A stretch of DNA of 64,000 nucleotides from the NCBI RefSeq assembly GCF_051148895.1, contig NZ_CP154625.1, positions 3,410,001-3,474,000 on the forward strand, read 5' to 3'. A program made the translations under genes and the position numbers. This DNA is from Terrisporobacter vanillatitrophus (lineage in GTDB: Bacteria > Bacillota > Clostridia > Peptostreptococcales > Peptostreptococcaceae). Each line of letters starts with the position of its first letter. The first letter of the stretch is position 1. Below are positions 34,914 through 43,622 of the stretch, one piece after another. The notes under the pieces are model-generated. The model saw only the letters and a list, made by a program, of their open reading frames with translations, was not told the origin of the DNA and did no database searches.

Positions 34914-35960
34914 TTACTCTATTATTTCAAAAGTTAATGGAGTACCTCTTTTCGTATCTTCTTTTATTCTTTTACCTAAAATAGATTTGTAATATTTAGG
35001 ATGCATTCCAAATCCTGGCCTAATAGATTTTACATTATCTTTCGTTATTATATCTCCTTCTTTCATATCTTTTACTATAAATAATGATCTGGAGAATTCT
35101 CTATTTTTCTTTTTTTTCTCTGTTAGCTCATAATCTACTATTCCCAGTGCTTTTTCCACTTTTCTAATAGAATCAACCATTTGTTTAAACTCTTCTGGTT
35201 CCATGGAAAAGCTGGCGTCTGGACCTCCCATATTTCTATCTAATATAAAATGTTTCTCTATTACTTTTCCTCCCAAAGCTACTGCTGTTATGGGAACTTC
35301 CATTTCCATGCTATGATCAGACAGTCCTGATATAACATTAAATCTCTCTTTTAAATCTAATATTGTTAATAAATTAGAATCTTCCAATTTTGCTGGATAT
35401 GATGAAGTACATTTTAATAAAATTATTTCATCATTACCTACTTCTTTGCATGTATTAACTGCCAATTCTATATCTTCCAAGGTGGCTATTCCTGTAGATA
35501 TTATCATTGGTTTTTTCTTTGATGCTATATATTCTATAAGAGGTATATCTGTTATTTCAAAGGAGGCAACTTTATACACTTCCACATTTAATTCTTCTAA
35601 AAAATCCGTAGCACTTTTATCAAAAGGTGTAGAAAAAAATATTAACCCTAAACTTTGTGCATACTCTTTTAATTCTTTATGCCACTGCCAAGGTGTATAT
35701 GCCTTTTCATATAATTTATATAAAGTTGTTCCATCCCATACTGTGCCTTGTTTTATCTTAAAATATTCATTATCACAATCTATAGTCATTGTATCTGGAG
35801 TATAAGTTTGTAGTTTTATTGCATCTGCTCCACTTTCTTTAGCTGCTTTTATAGTTTGTTTTGCAATATCTATATTTTGATTATGATTTGCTGATAATTC
35901 AGCTATTATAAAACATGGTGAATTTTCACTTATTATTCTTGTTCCAATTTTAATATCCAT
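34914..35960 (-). CDS. pseI: pseudaminic acid synthase (NeuB/SpsE family)
   Basis: 348 residues from the ATG with GGAGG just upstream (the frame is open 14 codons further). NeuB TIM barrel (FIIAELSANHNQNIDIAKQ; DAIKLQTYTPDTMTID; SGLSDHSMEMEV) and a C-terminal SAF/antifreeze-like domain (RSLFIVKDMKEGDIIT; IRPGFGMHP). The forms GTVWDGTTLYKLYEKAYTPW and GGPDASFSMEPEEF favour PseI over sialic or legionaminic acid synthases. It condenses the 6-deoxy-AltdiNAc-type sugar with phosphoenolpyruvate. Last gene of the nine-gene operon beginning at 42365. Confidence 0.9.
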   Translation of the reverse strand: MDIKIGTRIISENSPCFIIAELSANHNQNIDIAKQTIKAAKESGADAIKLQTYTPDTMTIDCDNEYFKIKQGTVWDGTTLYKLYEKAYTPWQWHKELKEYAQSLGLIFFSTPFDKSATDFLEELNVEVYKVASFEITDIPLIEYIASKKKPMIISTGIATLEDIELAVNTCKEVGNDEIILLKCTSSYPAKLEDSNLLTILDLKERFNVISGLSDHSMEMEVPITAVALGGKVIEKHFILDRNMGGPDASFSMEPEEFKQMVDSIRKVEKALGIVDYELTEKKKKNREFSRSLFIVKDMKEGDIITKDNVKSIRPGFGMHPKYYKSILGKRIKEDTKRGTPLTFEIIE

Positions 35961-35976
35961 ATTTTCCTCCATATAT

Positions 35977-36990
35977 TTATAATCTATAATGTAAAATTTC
36001 ATCTACTATGTTAATTACACCTTTTTTACCCACATTCTGAATACATCTTTTACTCATCTCTTCTCTTTTTGATTTGTTATTAATTAAATACAATAAGTTA
36101 TCGTATATCTGTTGCTCTTCCACTTCATTAAAATTACCTAGACTAATCATCATTTCAAGCTCTTTTGTTTTTCTTCCTATATTTTCTTGATTATCTGCCT
36201 GACATATTAATATGGTCGGTATACCAAGTACACCCAACTCATAAGTAGTCGTGCCTGCTGCTGAAATTGCTACATCATTTTTTTTCATAACATCTTTTAC
36301 ACTCTTTGGATTGTTTATTAGATTTATATTTGGATTGATTAGAGCTAAATTTTTTATAACGTGAATATTTTTAAACTGTGGCCCTACTATAACATTTATT
36401 TGTGTATCTACTTTTGATATGCTTTTTAATACTGTTGGAGTGTAGTTGTTTATATCACAACCACCCATTGTTACTAGAACATTTTCAACCCTATCTTTAA
36501 TTATAATTGGTGATTCTTTTGTAAATTCTTCTCTTAATATGGCATAGTCACAGCCTAACAACAATTTTGTATTTGGATTTATTAATTTGTATTTTAAATC
36601 TTTTGCATATATGTTTGCATTTAAAATAATATGGCTAGGGTAATGGTATAAATTATTATCATCTATGGATACTAATAAATTTGTATTATAATAAATTTCT
36701 TCTAAGTATTCATTACTTATCCAGTATGAATCTATTAACAAGCAATCTAGTTTTAGACTTTTTATAAAATCACATACTATTTTAGATTCATCTTTTAGAT
36801 TTTTACTTTTTATTATTTCATATTTCACCTTATTATTATTTAATATTTCAATTAGTTTTTCATCATATTTTACTAAAAATATAACTTCTATATTTCTTCT
36901 TGTAAATTCTTTAGCTATAACTAAACATCTCATAATATGTCCCATTCCTGTATGACTATTTCCATCAGCTCTTATTCCTATTCTTTTCAT
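35977..36990 (-). CDS. pseG: UDP-2,4-diacetamido-trideoxy-altropyranose hydrolase (PseG/SpsG)
   Basis: 337 residues. Start at ATG 36990 behind TTGAGGT, overlapping the pseH end region. GT-B-like fold with the family signature IRADGNSHTGMGHIMRC (catalytic His) and SAAGTTTYELGVLGIP near residue 250. It removes UDP from the pathway intermediate to release the free sugar for PseI. Placed between pseH and pseI with short spacing, as in known pse operons. Confidence 0.88.
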   Translation of the reverse strand: MKRIGIRADGNSHTGMGHIMRCLVIAKEFTRRNIEVIFLVKYDEKLIEILNNNKVKYEIIKSKNLKDESKIVCDFIKSLKLDCLLIDSYWISNEYLEEIYYNTNLLVSIDDNNLYHYPSHIILNANIYAKDLKYKLINPNTKLLLGCDYAILREEFTKESPIIIKDRVENVLVTMGGCDINNYTPTVLKSISKVDTQINVIVGPQFKNIHVIKNLALINPNINLINNPKSVKDVMKKNDVAISAAGTTTYELGVLGIPTILICQADNQENIGRKTKELEMMISLGNFNEVEEQQIYDNLLYLINNKSKREEMSKRCIQNVGKKGVINIVDEILHYRL

Positions 36991-36998
36991 AACTAACC

Positions 36999-37439
36999 TC
37001 AATTAAAATTTGATTTATATATATATTCTATAAAATCACCATATTCAAATTTTTCATATCCGGCTTTTTCAAAGGCCTTCATAGATGCTATATTTTCTTT
37101 TTTCACATATCCTATTAAATTCACCTTGGTAATTTCTAGTTTAATCAGTTGTAATATCTCTGTACCTATACCTTGACCTCTATAATTTTTATCTATACTG
37201 TAATCAATAAATCCTTTATTATCACTTATGTCTACCCTTATTTGACCAACTTCAACATTATCTTTTAATACTATAAATATACGAGCAGTTTCATCATTCA
37301 TTTTATTTTCATACCATTCAATATGACTTTCCAAATCTATATCATTTGTAGAAAATGCATTTTTTCTAACCTGACTGTCATTTGCCCACTTAAATAACAA
37401 AGTGCAATCTTCATAATTTGCAGATCTTAGACTTATCAT
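36999..37439 (-). CDS. pseH: GNAT N-acetyltransferase of the pseudaminic pathway (PseH)
   Basis: 146 residues, a single GNAT domain: MISLRSANYEDCTLLFKWANDS at the start, acetyl-CoA loop YRGQGIGTEILQL at about 95, AMKAFEKAGYE-like end (SMKAFEKAGYEKFEYGDF). It acetylates the 4-amino group of the PseC product. Ribosome site AGGAGT. Gene order (spsF-pseH-pseG-pseI) supports the assignment over other GNATs. Confidence 0.82.
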   Translation of the reverse strand: MISLRSANYEDCTLLFKWANDSQVRKNAFSTNDIDLESHIEWYENKMNDETARIFIVLKDNVEVGQIRVDISDNKGFIDYSIDKNYRGQGIGTEILQLIKLEITKVNLIGYVKKENIASMKAFEKAGYEKFEYGDFIEYIYKSNFN

Positions 37440-37443
37440 CTTC

Positions 37444-38187
37444 TTACTCCTTTATATGTTTTTGCTTTATGCTATTATTTATAAAGTACAAATCAGGATT
37501 GTTTTCCATGACTTCAATCACTTCTTTTAGATAAAAATTATTTTCTCCAAAGTATAAATTTTTGTATATTTCTTTTATTAATTTTAAATCTTCTTCTGTA
37601 TCTAATGTAAATCTATACTTTGAATAGTCTATATTGTTTTTATAATAAAATATTTTACTAGTATTTTCATAAATATAAGGAGTGACATGTTCTAGTTGGT
37701 ATGACTCTTTTGCATTTTCTTTTGCTTCTTTTAAAACTTTATAGGAGAATATTTCTGTATCTAATCCCCTTGGATAAGTTCTTTTGCTGATATCAGCACA
37801 TGCATTTGTAACCATTTCATAATTATTGTTAATATAAAACTCTATCATTTCATCAACTATTTTAGGATCTATCAGCGGACAGTCGGAAGTTATTCTAATT
37901 ATAATATCTGATTTATTAAGTGTTGCAGCTTTATAATATCTATCTAGTACATTGCCTTCGCTACCTCTAAAATATTTACATCCTATTTTTTTCACTTCTT
38001 CTATTATTAAATCATCTTTTTCTAAGGTTGTTGTAGCTATTATTATGTCGTCAATATTTTTACATTGACTAACTCTATCTATAACATGATGTAAAACAGT
38101 TTTGCCACTAATATTTATTAATACTTTTCCTGGTAAACGAGTGGATCCCATTCTAGCTTGTATTATAACGGTTATTTTTTTCTTCAT
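37444..38187 (-). CDS. spsF: SpsF-type CMP-sugar (acylneuraminate) cytidylyltransferase
   Basis: 247 residues. GT-A nucleotidyltransferase with VIIQARMGSTRLPGKVL at the start and IIIRITSDCPLIDP at about 95. SpsF-like enzymes replace PseF in many Gram-positive pse clusters and should activate the nonulosonic acid as its CMP form. It lies immediately upstream of pseH. Specificity for pseudaminic acid is inferred from the neighbouring genes. Confidence 0.82.
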   Translation of the reverse strand: MKKKITVIIQARMGSTRLPGKVLINISGKTVLHHVIDRVSQCKNIDDIIIATTTLEKDDLIIEEVKKIGCKYFRGSEGNVLDRYYKAATLNKSDIIIRITSDCPLIDPKIVDEMIEFYINNNYEMVTNACADISKRTYPRGLDTEIFSYKVLKEAKENAKESYQLEHVTPYIYENTSKIFYYKNNIDYSKYRFTLDTEEDLKLIKEIYKNLYFGENNFYLKEVIEVMENNPDLYFINNSIKQKHIKE

Positions 38188-38206
38188 ATTTTATACACCC
38201 CAAATA

Positions 38207-38890
38207 TTATTTCTTTATTATTCTTACAACTTCAAAAACTTCTGCATATTCACAGTTTATAATGCTACCCCATTTTTTAGCTGTATATAATAAATTATCT
38301 AAGGATCTTGGATGAGGGCTTTCTCTTAACTCACCTGTATATTGTTTCATTGCTTCTAGTTTATACTCCATAAATCCAGTTACATCTACAAAATAATTAG
38401 GATTAAATTTATACTTATCTATAAAACTCCACTCTGTAGATGACACCGTTTCAAAACAATAAATTTCTCTTACAATTTCATCTGATATAGGTCTTGTTCC
38501 TGTTATTACAGCTTCATAAGTTACTTTATGATCCACATTTAAGTCTCCATGATGATGAGTGTATATAATATTAGGCTTTATTTTATCAACATATTTTTCA
38601 ACTATTTTTACAATATGAAGTAAATCATAACTATCAAATCTATTATCTCTCAAATTTGCTGTATATACATTTTTATAACCTATTATTTTTCCTGCTTTAA
38701 TTGTATCTTCTTGTAATTGATTCAATTTATCTGCATCATAAATTTCCCTATTATCATATCTAGAAGTTATTCCTTCTCCCAATATTAATGCTTCACATTC
38801 ATCTCCATTTTCCACATGTTTTCTTATTGTAGCTCCCACACCTAGTATTTCATCATCTGGATGTGCCGCTATTACAAGTATTCTACTCAA
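38207..38890 (-). CDS. PIG-L-family sugar N-deacetylase
   Basis: 227 residues. Zn-binding motif AAHPDDEILGVG at about residue 8 and the distal HHHGDLNVDHK (His ligands) at about 110 define the PIG-L/LmbE family. The start is TTG immediately after the TAA of the formyltransferase (TAATTG), with GGAGG upstream inside that gene, so translation is coupled. Together with the formyltransferase it may exchange an N-acetyl for an N-formyl group on the sugar. This step is not part of the standard pse pathway. Confidence 0.85.
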   Translation of the reverse strand: MSRILVIAAHPDDEILGVGATIRKHVENGDECEALILGEGITSRYDNREIYDADKLNQLQEDTIKAGKIIGYKNVYTANLRDNRFDSYDLLHIVKIVEKYVDKIKPNIIYTHHHGDLNVDHKVTYEAVITGTRPISDEIVREIYCFETVSSTEWSFIDKYKFNPNYFVDVTGFMEYKLEAMKQYTGELRESPHPRSLDNLLYTAKKWGSIINCEYAEVFEVVRIIKK

Positions 38891-39574
38891 TTAGTCTTCC
38901 TCCTTTTCAATTTCCACTGTTGCTATAATTTTATTGTATTTTAAACTAGCTCTAGAAAATTTAATTTTATAATCGCCAAATTTTATAAAGGCATTTGGAT
39001 ATCCTTCTCCATCCACCATTCTTATATAATTGTATATTTTATTTAAATCAAACTCTGGCTTTAGTTCATTATCTTTTTGTGAAAGTCGTTGAAATGTTTC
39101 TATAGTTCCTTCTTGAGGCAGAGGAATTGGTCTATTATTTACTATATGGGGAATCATTTTATTAAATATAATACGAGATGCTCTAACAAATATTTCTTCT
39201 GCACTTCCATATAAATCTAAAGGTTCTTTTAAATAAATGTTTCCTGTATCTATACCACCATCTACTCTAATTGCTGAGATTTTTGTATGTTTAATATCTC
39301 TTGAAATAAGATTTTGAAGTGGACTTCCTCCTCTTCCATAAGGTAGATCTGTCATATGAAATACAATACATTCATAAGCTTCATAAATCTCCTTTGGTAT
39401 TAACCATGACCAATGTGGGAAAAAAATTATATCTGGATTAAAGTTTTTAATATTTTCTAAAGTAAAATCATTATTTCTTGTTATAATTTCTATATTGTAC
39501 TGTGGATTTTGTGACTTATATATAATTGCATTTGACTTATTCCATTCTTTTGTAGTTACAATTAATATATTCAT
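38891..39574 (-). CDS. formyltransferase-like enzyme (sugar N-formyltransferase candidate)
   Basis: 227 residues from the ATG behind AAGGTGG. Methionyl-tRNA-formyltransferase-like fold: catalytic His in IVFHMTDLPYGRGGSPLQ (about residue 75) and Asp in RVDGGIDTGNIY. A short C-terminal part lacks the tRNA-binding domain of Fmt, so it is more likely a sugar N-formyltransferase using formyl-tetrahydrofolate. Co-transcribed with a deacetylase and the pse genes, which suggests an N-formyl pseudaminic-type product. Confidence 0.8.
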   Translation of the reverse strand: MNILIVTTKEWNKSNAIIYKSQNPQYNIEIITRNNDFTLENIKNFNPDIIFFPHWSWLIPKEIYEAYECIVFHMTDLPYGRGGSPLQNLISRDIKHTKISAIRVDGGIDTGNIYLKEPLDLYGSAEEIFVRASRIIFNKMIPHIVNNRPIPLPQEGTIETFQRLSQKDNELKPEFDLNKIYNYIRMVDGEGYPNAFIKFGDYKIKFSRASLKYNKIIATVEIEKEED

Positions 39575-39588
39575 AGAAATTGCCACCT

Positions 39589-40785
39589 TTATTTTTTATA
39601 GTAGTTTAGCACCTTATTAACTGCCAATACTACGTCTTGTAAGTCTTTATCACTCATATTTACATGTAGTGGTAAAGTAATCATTTTATTATATAAATCT
39701 TCTGCATTAGGACATAAGCCTTCTTCATATCCTAGTTTTTTATAATAAGGTTGTAAATACACTGGTAAGTAGTGAACATTAACTCCTATATTTTCACCTT
39801 GTAAAGCTTCAAATATTTCTTTTCTTCCTACTTTAAATTTTTCTAACTCTATTTTTATAATATATAAATGGCGAGCAGTATCAGAAAAATCTTCTTCTTT
39901 TTGAATAATAATTCCATCTATTTTTGATAGTTCTTCATTATACATTTTCACTAATTTTTTTCTTCTATCTATAAATTTGTCTAATTTATTTAACTGACTT
40001 ATACCAAGGGCACATTGCATATCTGTTATTCTATAGTTATAACCTAAATCAATTTGTTCGTAGTACCAAGGGCCCTCTTCTTTGTTAAATAAAAACTGCT
40101 TATCTCTAGTAATTCCATGAGTTCTAAATAGTACTAATTTATCATAAAGTTCTTTTGAGTTAGTTGTAATTATTCCACCTTCTCCAGTAGTTATAGTCTT
40201 TACTGGATGAAAACTAAATTCTGTCATATCTGATATGTTTCCAACTTTTTCACCTTTATATTTTGTTCCTATTGCATGAGCTGCATCTTCAATTATTATT
40301 AAATTGTATTTATCTGCTATTTTCCTAATTTCATCTAAATCTACTACTTGACCAGTAAAATCTACAGGTATTATTGCCTTAGTTTTGCTAGTTATTTTCT
40401 TTTCTATTTCTTGTGGATCTATATTATAAGTGTATGGATTAATATCAGCAAATACAGGTTTTCCACCACAATATAAAACACAGTTAGCTGAAGCTGCAAA
40501 TGTCATAGGAGTTGTTATAACTTCGTCTCCGTCTTTTATTCCTGCAGCAGAGCAAGCTGCATGCAGTGCAGCTGTACCATTAGATACAGCTACAGCATAT
40601 TTGCAACCTACATAATCAGCCACCATTTCTTCAAATTGTTTTACATTTGGCCCTGTAGTTAAATAATTACCTTTTAGAACATTAACTACTAATTTAATAT
40701 CATCATCATCTATAATCTGACGTCCATAAGATAAGTATTCCTCCCTTACTGGAGTACCACCATTTATAGCTAATTCACTTTTCAT
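39589..40785 (-). CDS. pseC: UDP-4-amino-4,6-dideoxy-AltNAc aminotransferase (PseC)
   Basis: 398 residues, DegT/DnrJ/EryC1/StrS PLP aminotransferase. Motifs: AVSNGTAALHAACSAAG, IIEDAAHAIGTKYKG and the PLP-lysine region FSFHPVKTITTGEGG. Starts MKSELAINGGTPVREEYLSYG. It acts on the 4-keto product of PseB. Ribosome site AAGGAGAAT. Closely packed with the formyltransferase gene (15-base gap). SpsC-type enzymes of Bacillus are close relatives. Confidence 0.9.
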   Translation of the reverse strand: MKSELAINGGTPVREEYLSYGRQIIDDDDIKLVVNVLKGNYLTTGPNVKQFEEMVADYVGCKYAVAVSNGTAALHAACSAAGIKDGDEVITTPMTFAASANCVLYCGGKPVFADINPYTYNIDPQEIEKKITSKTKAIIPVDFTGQVVDLDEIRKIADKYNLIIIEDAAHAIGTKYKGEKVGNISDMTEFSFHPVKTITTGEGGIITTNSKELYDKLVLFRTHGITRDKQFLFNKEEGPWYYEQIDLGYNYRITDMQCALGISQLNKLDKFIDRRKKLVKMYNEELSKIDGIIIQKEEDFSDTARHLYIIKIELEKFKVGRKEIFEALQGENIGVNVHYLPVYLQPYYKKLGYEEGLCPNAEDLYNKMITLPLHVNMSDKDLQDVVLAVNKVLNYYKK

Positions 40786-40808
40786 CTTATATTCTCCTTT
40801 CTCTATTT

Positions 40809-41318
40809 TTAGTCCAGTTTTTTAATGATTTTTGCAGGTACTCCTCCAACAATGCAGTAGTCTGGAACATCTTTAGTAACTACTGCTCCAGCACCTACTA
40901 TACTATTTCTTCCAATAGTTACACCCTTTAATATTGTAGCTCCTCTACCAATCCAAGAGCCCTCTTTTATCACTACTTCTTCCTCAGAGTCTCCTTGCTG
41001 AAGAATTGGCTTATTTATATCTGCATAATTATGATTATTAACTGTTATAAACACGTCTGGCGCAATTAGCACATTATTTTCTATAATAATTTTAGATACT
41101 TTACCTGCATGTAACTGTGTTCCTGATCTTAATACAACATTATTTCCCAAATTAATATTATTTCCATTCACAATTGTTACATATGGTCTTACCTGTACGT
41201 TATCTCCTAGTTTTTCAATATTTCTTTTTACTAGTATTTTGTTTAGAGGCTTTATACGAAGCATCCAGTGTTTTAATAGTATATCTGGACCAAATCTATA
41301 TTTATTTAATATACTCAT
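40809..41318 (-). CDS. hexapeptide-repeat acyltransferase
   Basis: 169 residues, left-handed beta-helix: repeats such as NNINLGNNVVL, VLIAPDVFI, GVTIGRNSIVGAGAVVTKDV, and the typical end VGGVPAKIIKKLD. Catalytic His probably in ITVNNHNYAD. It belongs to the maltose/galactoside/WbbJ-type O-acetyltransferases. In this operon it probably adds an O- or N-acyl group to the nonulosonic acid or a glycan sugar; the exact acceptor is unknown. Confidence 0.8.
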   Translation of the reverse strand: MSILNKYRFGPDILLKHWMLRIKPLNKILVKRNIEKLGDNVQVRPYVTIVNGNNINLGNNVVLRSGTQLHAGKVSKIIIENNVLIAPDVFITVNNHNYADINKPILQQGDSEEEVVIKEGSWIGRGATILKGVTIGRNSIVGAGAVVTKDVPDYCIVGGVPAKIIKKLD

Positions 41319-41351
41319 ATTTATTACATCCTTCTTGTATATAAAATATAA

Positions 41352-42365
41352 TTATGTTTTATATATTCCTAATCTATTCATTTCATATCTTAACTGATCT
41401 ACACTTAACCACTGAGTATTTGTTCCTGAGCTATACTCAAATCCAACTGGAATAAGTTTTCCACCTTCAGCAAAATAATTTTCTTTATTCCACCATTCAA
41501 GTTGAGGATAAATTATATAATGCTTTTCATATTCATAAGTAGTTCTAGAATCATCCTTTGTTATCATTACTTCATGCAATTTTTCACCTTCTCTAATTCC
41601 TACATTTTTAAGTTCACACCCTGGTGACATAGCCTCTGCTAAGTCTACTATTTTAAATGATGGTATTTTAGATATATATGTTTCTCCCCCTTTTGATTCT
41701 TTTAGAGCTTTCAAAACTAAATTAATTCCATCTTCCAAACTAATCCAAAATCTAGTCATATTAAAATCTGTTATGGGCAATTCCGTTATACCTTGCTCTA
41801 TAAGATTTTTAAAAAAGGGAATAACTGAACCTCGACTTCCACATACATTTCCATATCTTACTATAGAAAATATTGTTCCTTTTTCTTCTGAATATCCATT
41901 TGCTGAAATAAATAATTTATCTGATACTAATTTTGTTCCTCCATAAAGGTTTATAGGATTAACAGCTTTATCAGTGGATAAAGCTATTACTTTTTTTACA
42001 TTTCTATCAAGAGCTGCCTCTATTATATTTTCGGCTCCTTTTATATTTGTTTTTATTGCTTCAAAAGGGTTATATTCACAGGCTGGTACTTGCTTCATAG
42101 CTGCTGCATGTATTACATAATCTACATTGTCAAATGCTCTATATAATCTATCTTTGTCCCTTACATCTCCTATAAAAAATCTAACTAAATGTAATTTTTC
42201 TGGCATTGATAGAGCTAATTCTTTCTTGAATAAATCTTGTTTATACTCATCTCTAGAAAATATTATGATTTTCTTAGGATTGTATCTATTTAAAATTAAT
42301 TTAGTAAAGTTTTTTCCAAATGATCCTGTACCGCCTGTAATTAATATTACTTTACTATTCAACAT
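41352..42365 (-). CDS. pseB: UDP-N-acetylglucosamine 4,6-dehydratase, inverting (PseB)
   Basis: 337 residues, extended SDR. NAD motif ITGGTGSFGKNF at residue 7; GDVRDKDRLYRAFDNVDYV; HAAAMKQVPACEYNPFEAIKTNI; the LSTDKAVNPINLYGGTKL block with catalytic Lys/Tyr variation typical of FlaA1/PseB (short single-domain form). It catalyses the first step of pseudaminic acid synthesis from UDP-GlcNAc. First gene of the operon 42365 to 34914; a CATATTATA element lies in its leader. Confidence 0.92.
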   Translation of the reverse strand: MLNSKVILITGGTGSFGKNFTKLILNRYNPKKIIIFSRDEYKQDLFKKELALSMPEKLHLVRFFIGDVRDKDRLYRAFDNVDYVIHAAAMKQVPACEYNPFEAIKTNIKGAENIIEAALDRNVKKVIALSTDKAVNPINLYGGTKLVSDKLFISANGYSEEKGTIFSIVRYGNVCGSRGSVIPFFKNLIEQGITELPITDFNMTRFWISLEDGINLVLKALKESKGGETYISKIPSFKIVDLAEAMSPGCELKNVGIREGEKLHEVMITKDDSRTTYEYEKHYIIYPQLEWWNKENYFAEGGKLIPVGFEYSSGTNTQWLSVDQLRYEMNRLGIYKT

Positions 42366-42441
42366 TATCTTTGCTCCTTTAACACTATACTAAAAAAATG
42401 TTCTACTATTTAAATCAATGTATTTATAAAACATTTCTATC

Positions 42442-42450
42442 TATAATATG
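42442..42450 (-). promoter_or_regulatory. sigma-K-type -10 element upstream of the pse operon
   Basis: CATATTATA on the minus strand about 75 bases before pseB. No AC at the usual -35 distance, so the match is partial. Confidence 0.35.
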
Positions 42451-42505
42451 CATTTAATGTAAATAAAGATCCTATTTTGTCAGGCTTATTTAAAAATAAG
42501 TATAT

Positions 42506-43612
42506 TTATTTATATAAGTTCATAATTATATTTTTTTTCATAATATTTTCTAATAAATCGCATATTTTTTCATAAGCATATTTGTTTTCATCTAAGAAAT
42601 AATACTTTTTCATAGTATTTTTATTTGCTAAAATATAAGTTTTATCATTAAATTTATTGTAATTATAAAAATCTTCATAGTTAGATATTTTATTAAAATT
42701 TTGCATAATCTCTAAGTCTAAGTACGATGGAATATCAATAGGCCTTAAAATAGAACAATTCTTATTCATAAAATAAGCATCGCTAATAGATGTGCTTATC
42801 CAGGTATTTATCTTGTCACATGCATTTATCCATGTTCTTACTGAATCTTCACTAATTAAATGAAAGTTATCATATTTTTTCTCTAGTATATCTAAAATAT
42901 TAAAATTATTATATCTTCGCTTTTCATAAGGATGTGGTCTATATATAAACTCACAGTCATTATTTTTTATATAATCTTCTATCCATTTTAATATTATCTT
43001 TTTTGATTTAGTGCTTACTTCACAAAATAGTAAAGTATTTTCTTCTCCCAGTAATGGAAAGAATACTTTTTTTCTTTTGTGTTTAAGTTCTGACATACTA
43101 AAGCTAGATATAAATAGTATCCACGGTTTATTATTCTGTAGATTATATTCCTTACTTATTTCTTCTCTAGTTTTATATATAGACTTAAATTTTATTCTAT
43201 CCATATCAACACTAAGTGAACCAACAATAACTGCATTTTTTTTATTAATTCCATTTGATATTAATCTATTTTTCATGTGTTCTCCCCAACACAAATGTAT
43301 AGCATTTTTTTCTAATCCTTTTGGCATATGATAATCTGACCATACTTCTGATAATACTTGCTCGTATTGAAGATTAACTACTCTTGTTATTTTATTACTA
43401 AATAGTTCTGTCATATAATTTGCACTTCTTGAATCGTGAAATGAATGAGTTATAATAATATCTGGTACAAATGCTAATATTTGTTTTGTCTGTTTTAAAT
43501 AATCATAGTGATATATATATACTTCATGTCCTCTTCTAACTAATTCAGCTTTTAAAAGGTATGCATTTTGTAACTCTCTTTGTATTTCATGATAAAAAAT
43601 TATTATCTTCAT
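42506..43612 (-). CDS. surface-glycan transferase-like protein, paralogue 1 of 3
   Basis: 368 residues, GT-B-like. Starts MKIIIFYHEIQRELQNAYLL; mid motifs VVNLQYEQVLSE, HLCWGE, AVIVGSLSVDMDR; C-terminal FIYRPHPYEKR and INTWISTSISDAYFMNKNC. It belongs to the 'surface carbohydrate biosynthesis protein' group related to CDP-glycerol or Kdo-type transferases (RPHP motif). Cytosolic. Third of three tandem paralogues with about 10-50-base gaps. Substrate unknown; it could use CMP-pseudaminic acid made next door. Confidence 0.65.
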   Translation of the reverse strand: MKIIIFYHEIQRELQNAYLLKAELVRRGHEVYIYHYDYLKQTKQILAFVPDIIITHSFHDSRSANYMTELFSNKITRVVNLQYEQVLSEVWSDYHMPKGLEKNAIHLCWGEHMKNRLISNGINKKNAVIVGSLSVDMDRIKFKSIYKTREEISKEYNLQNNKPWILFISSFSMSELKHKRKKVFFPLLGEENTLLFCEVSTKSKKIILKWIEDYIKNNDCEFIYRPHPYEKRRYNNFNILDILEKKYDNFHLISEDSVRTWINACDKINTWISTSISDAYFMNKNCSILRPIDIPSYLDLEIMQNFNKISNYEDFYNYNKFNDKTYILANKNTMKKYYFLDENKYAYEKICDLLENIMKKNIIMNLYK

Positions 43613-43622
43613 AAAAAAACCT

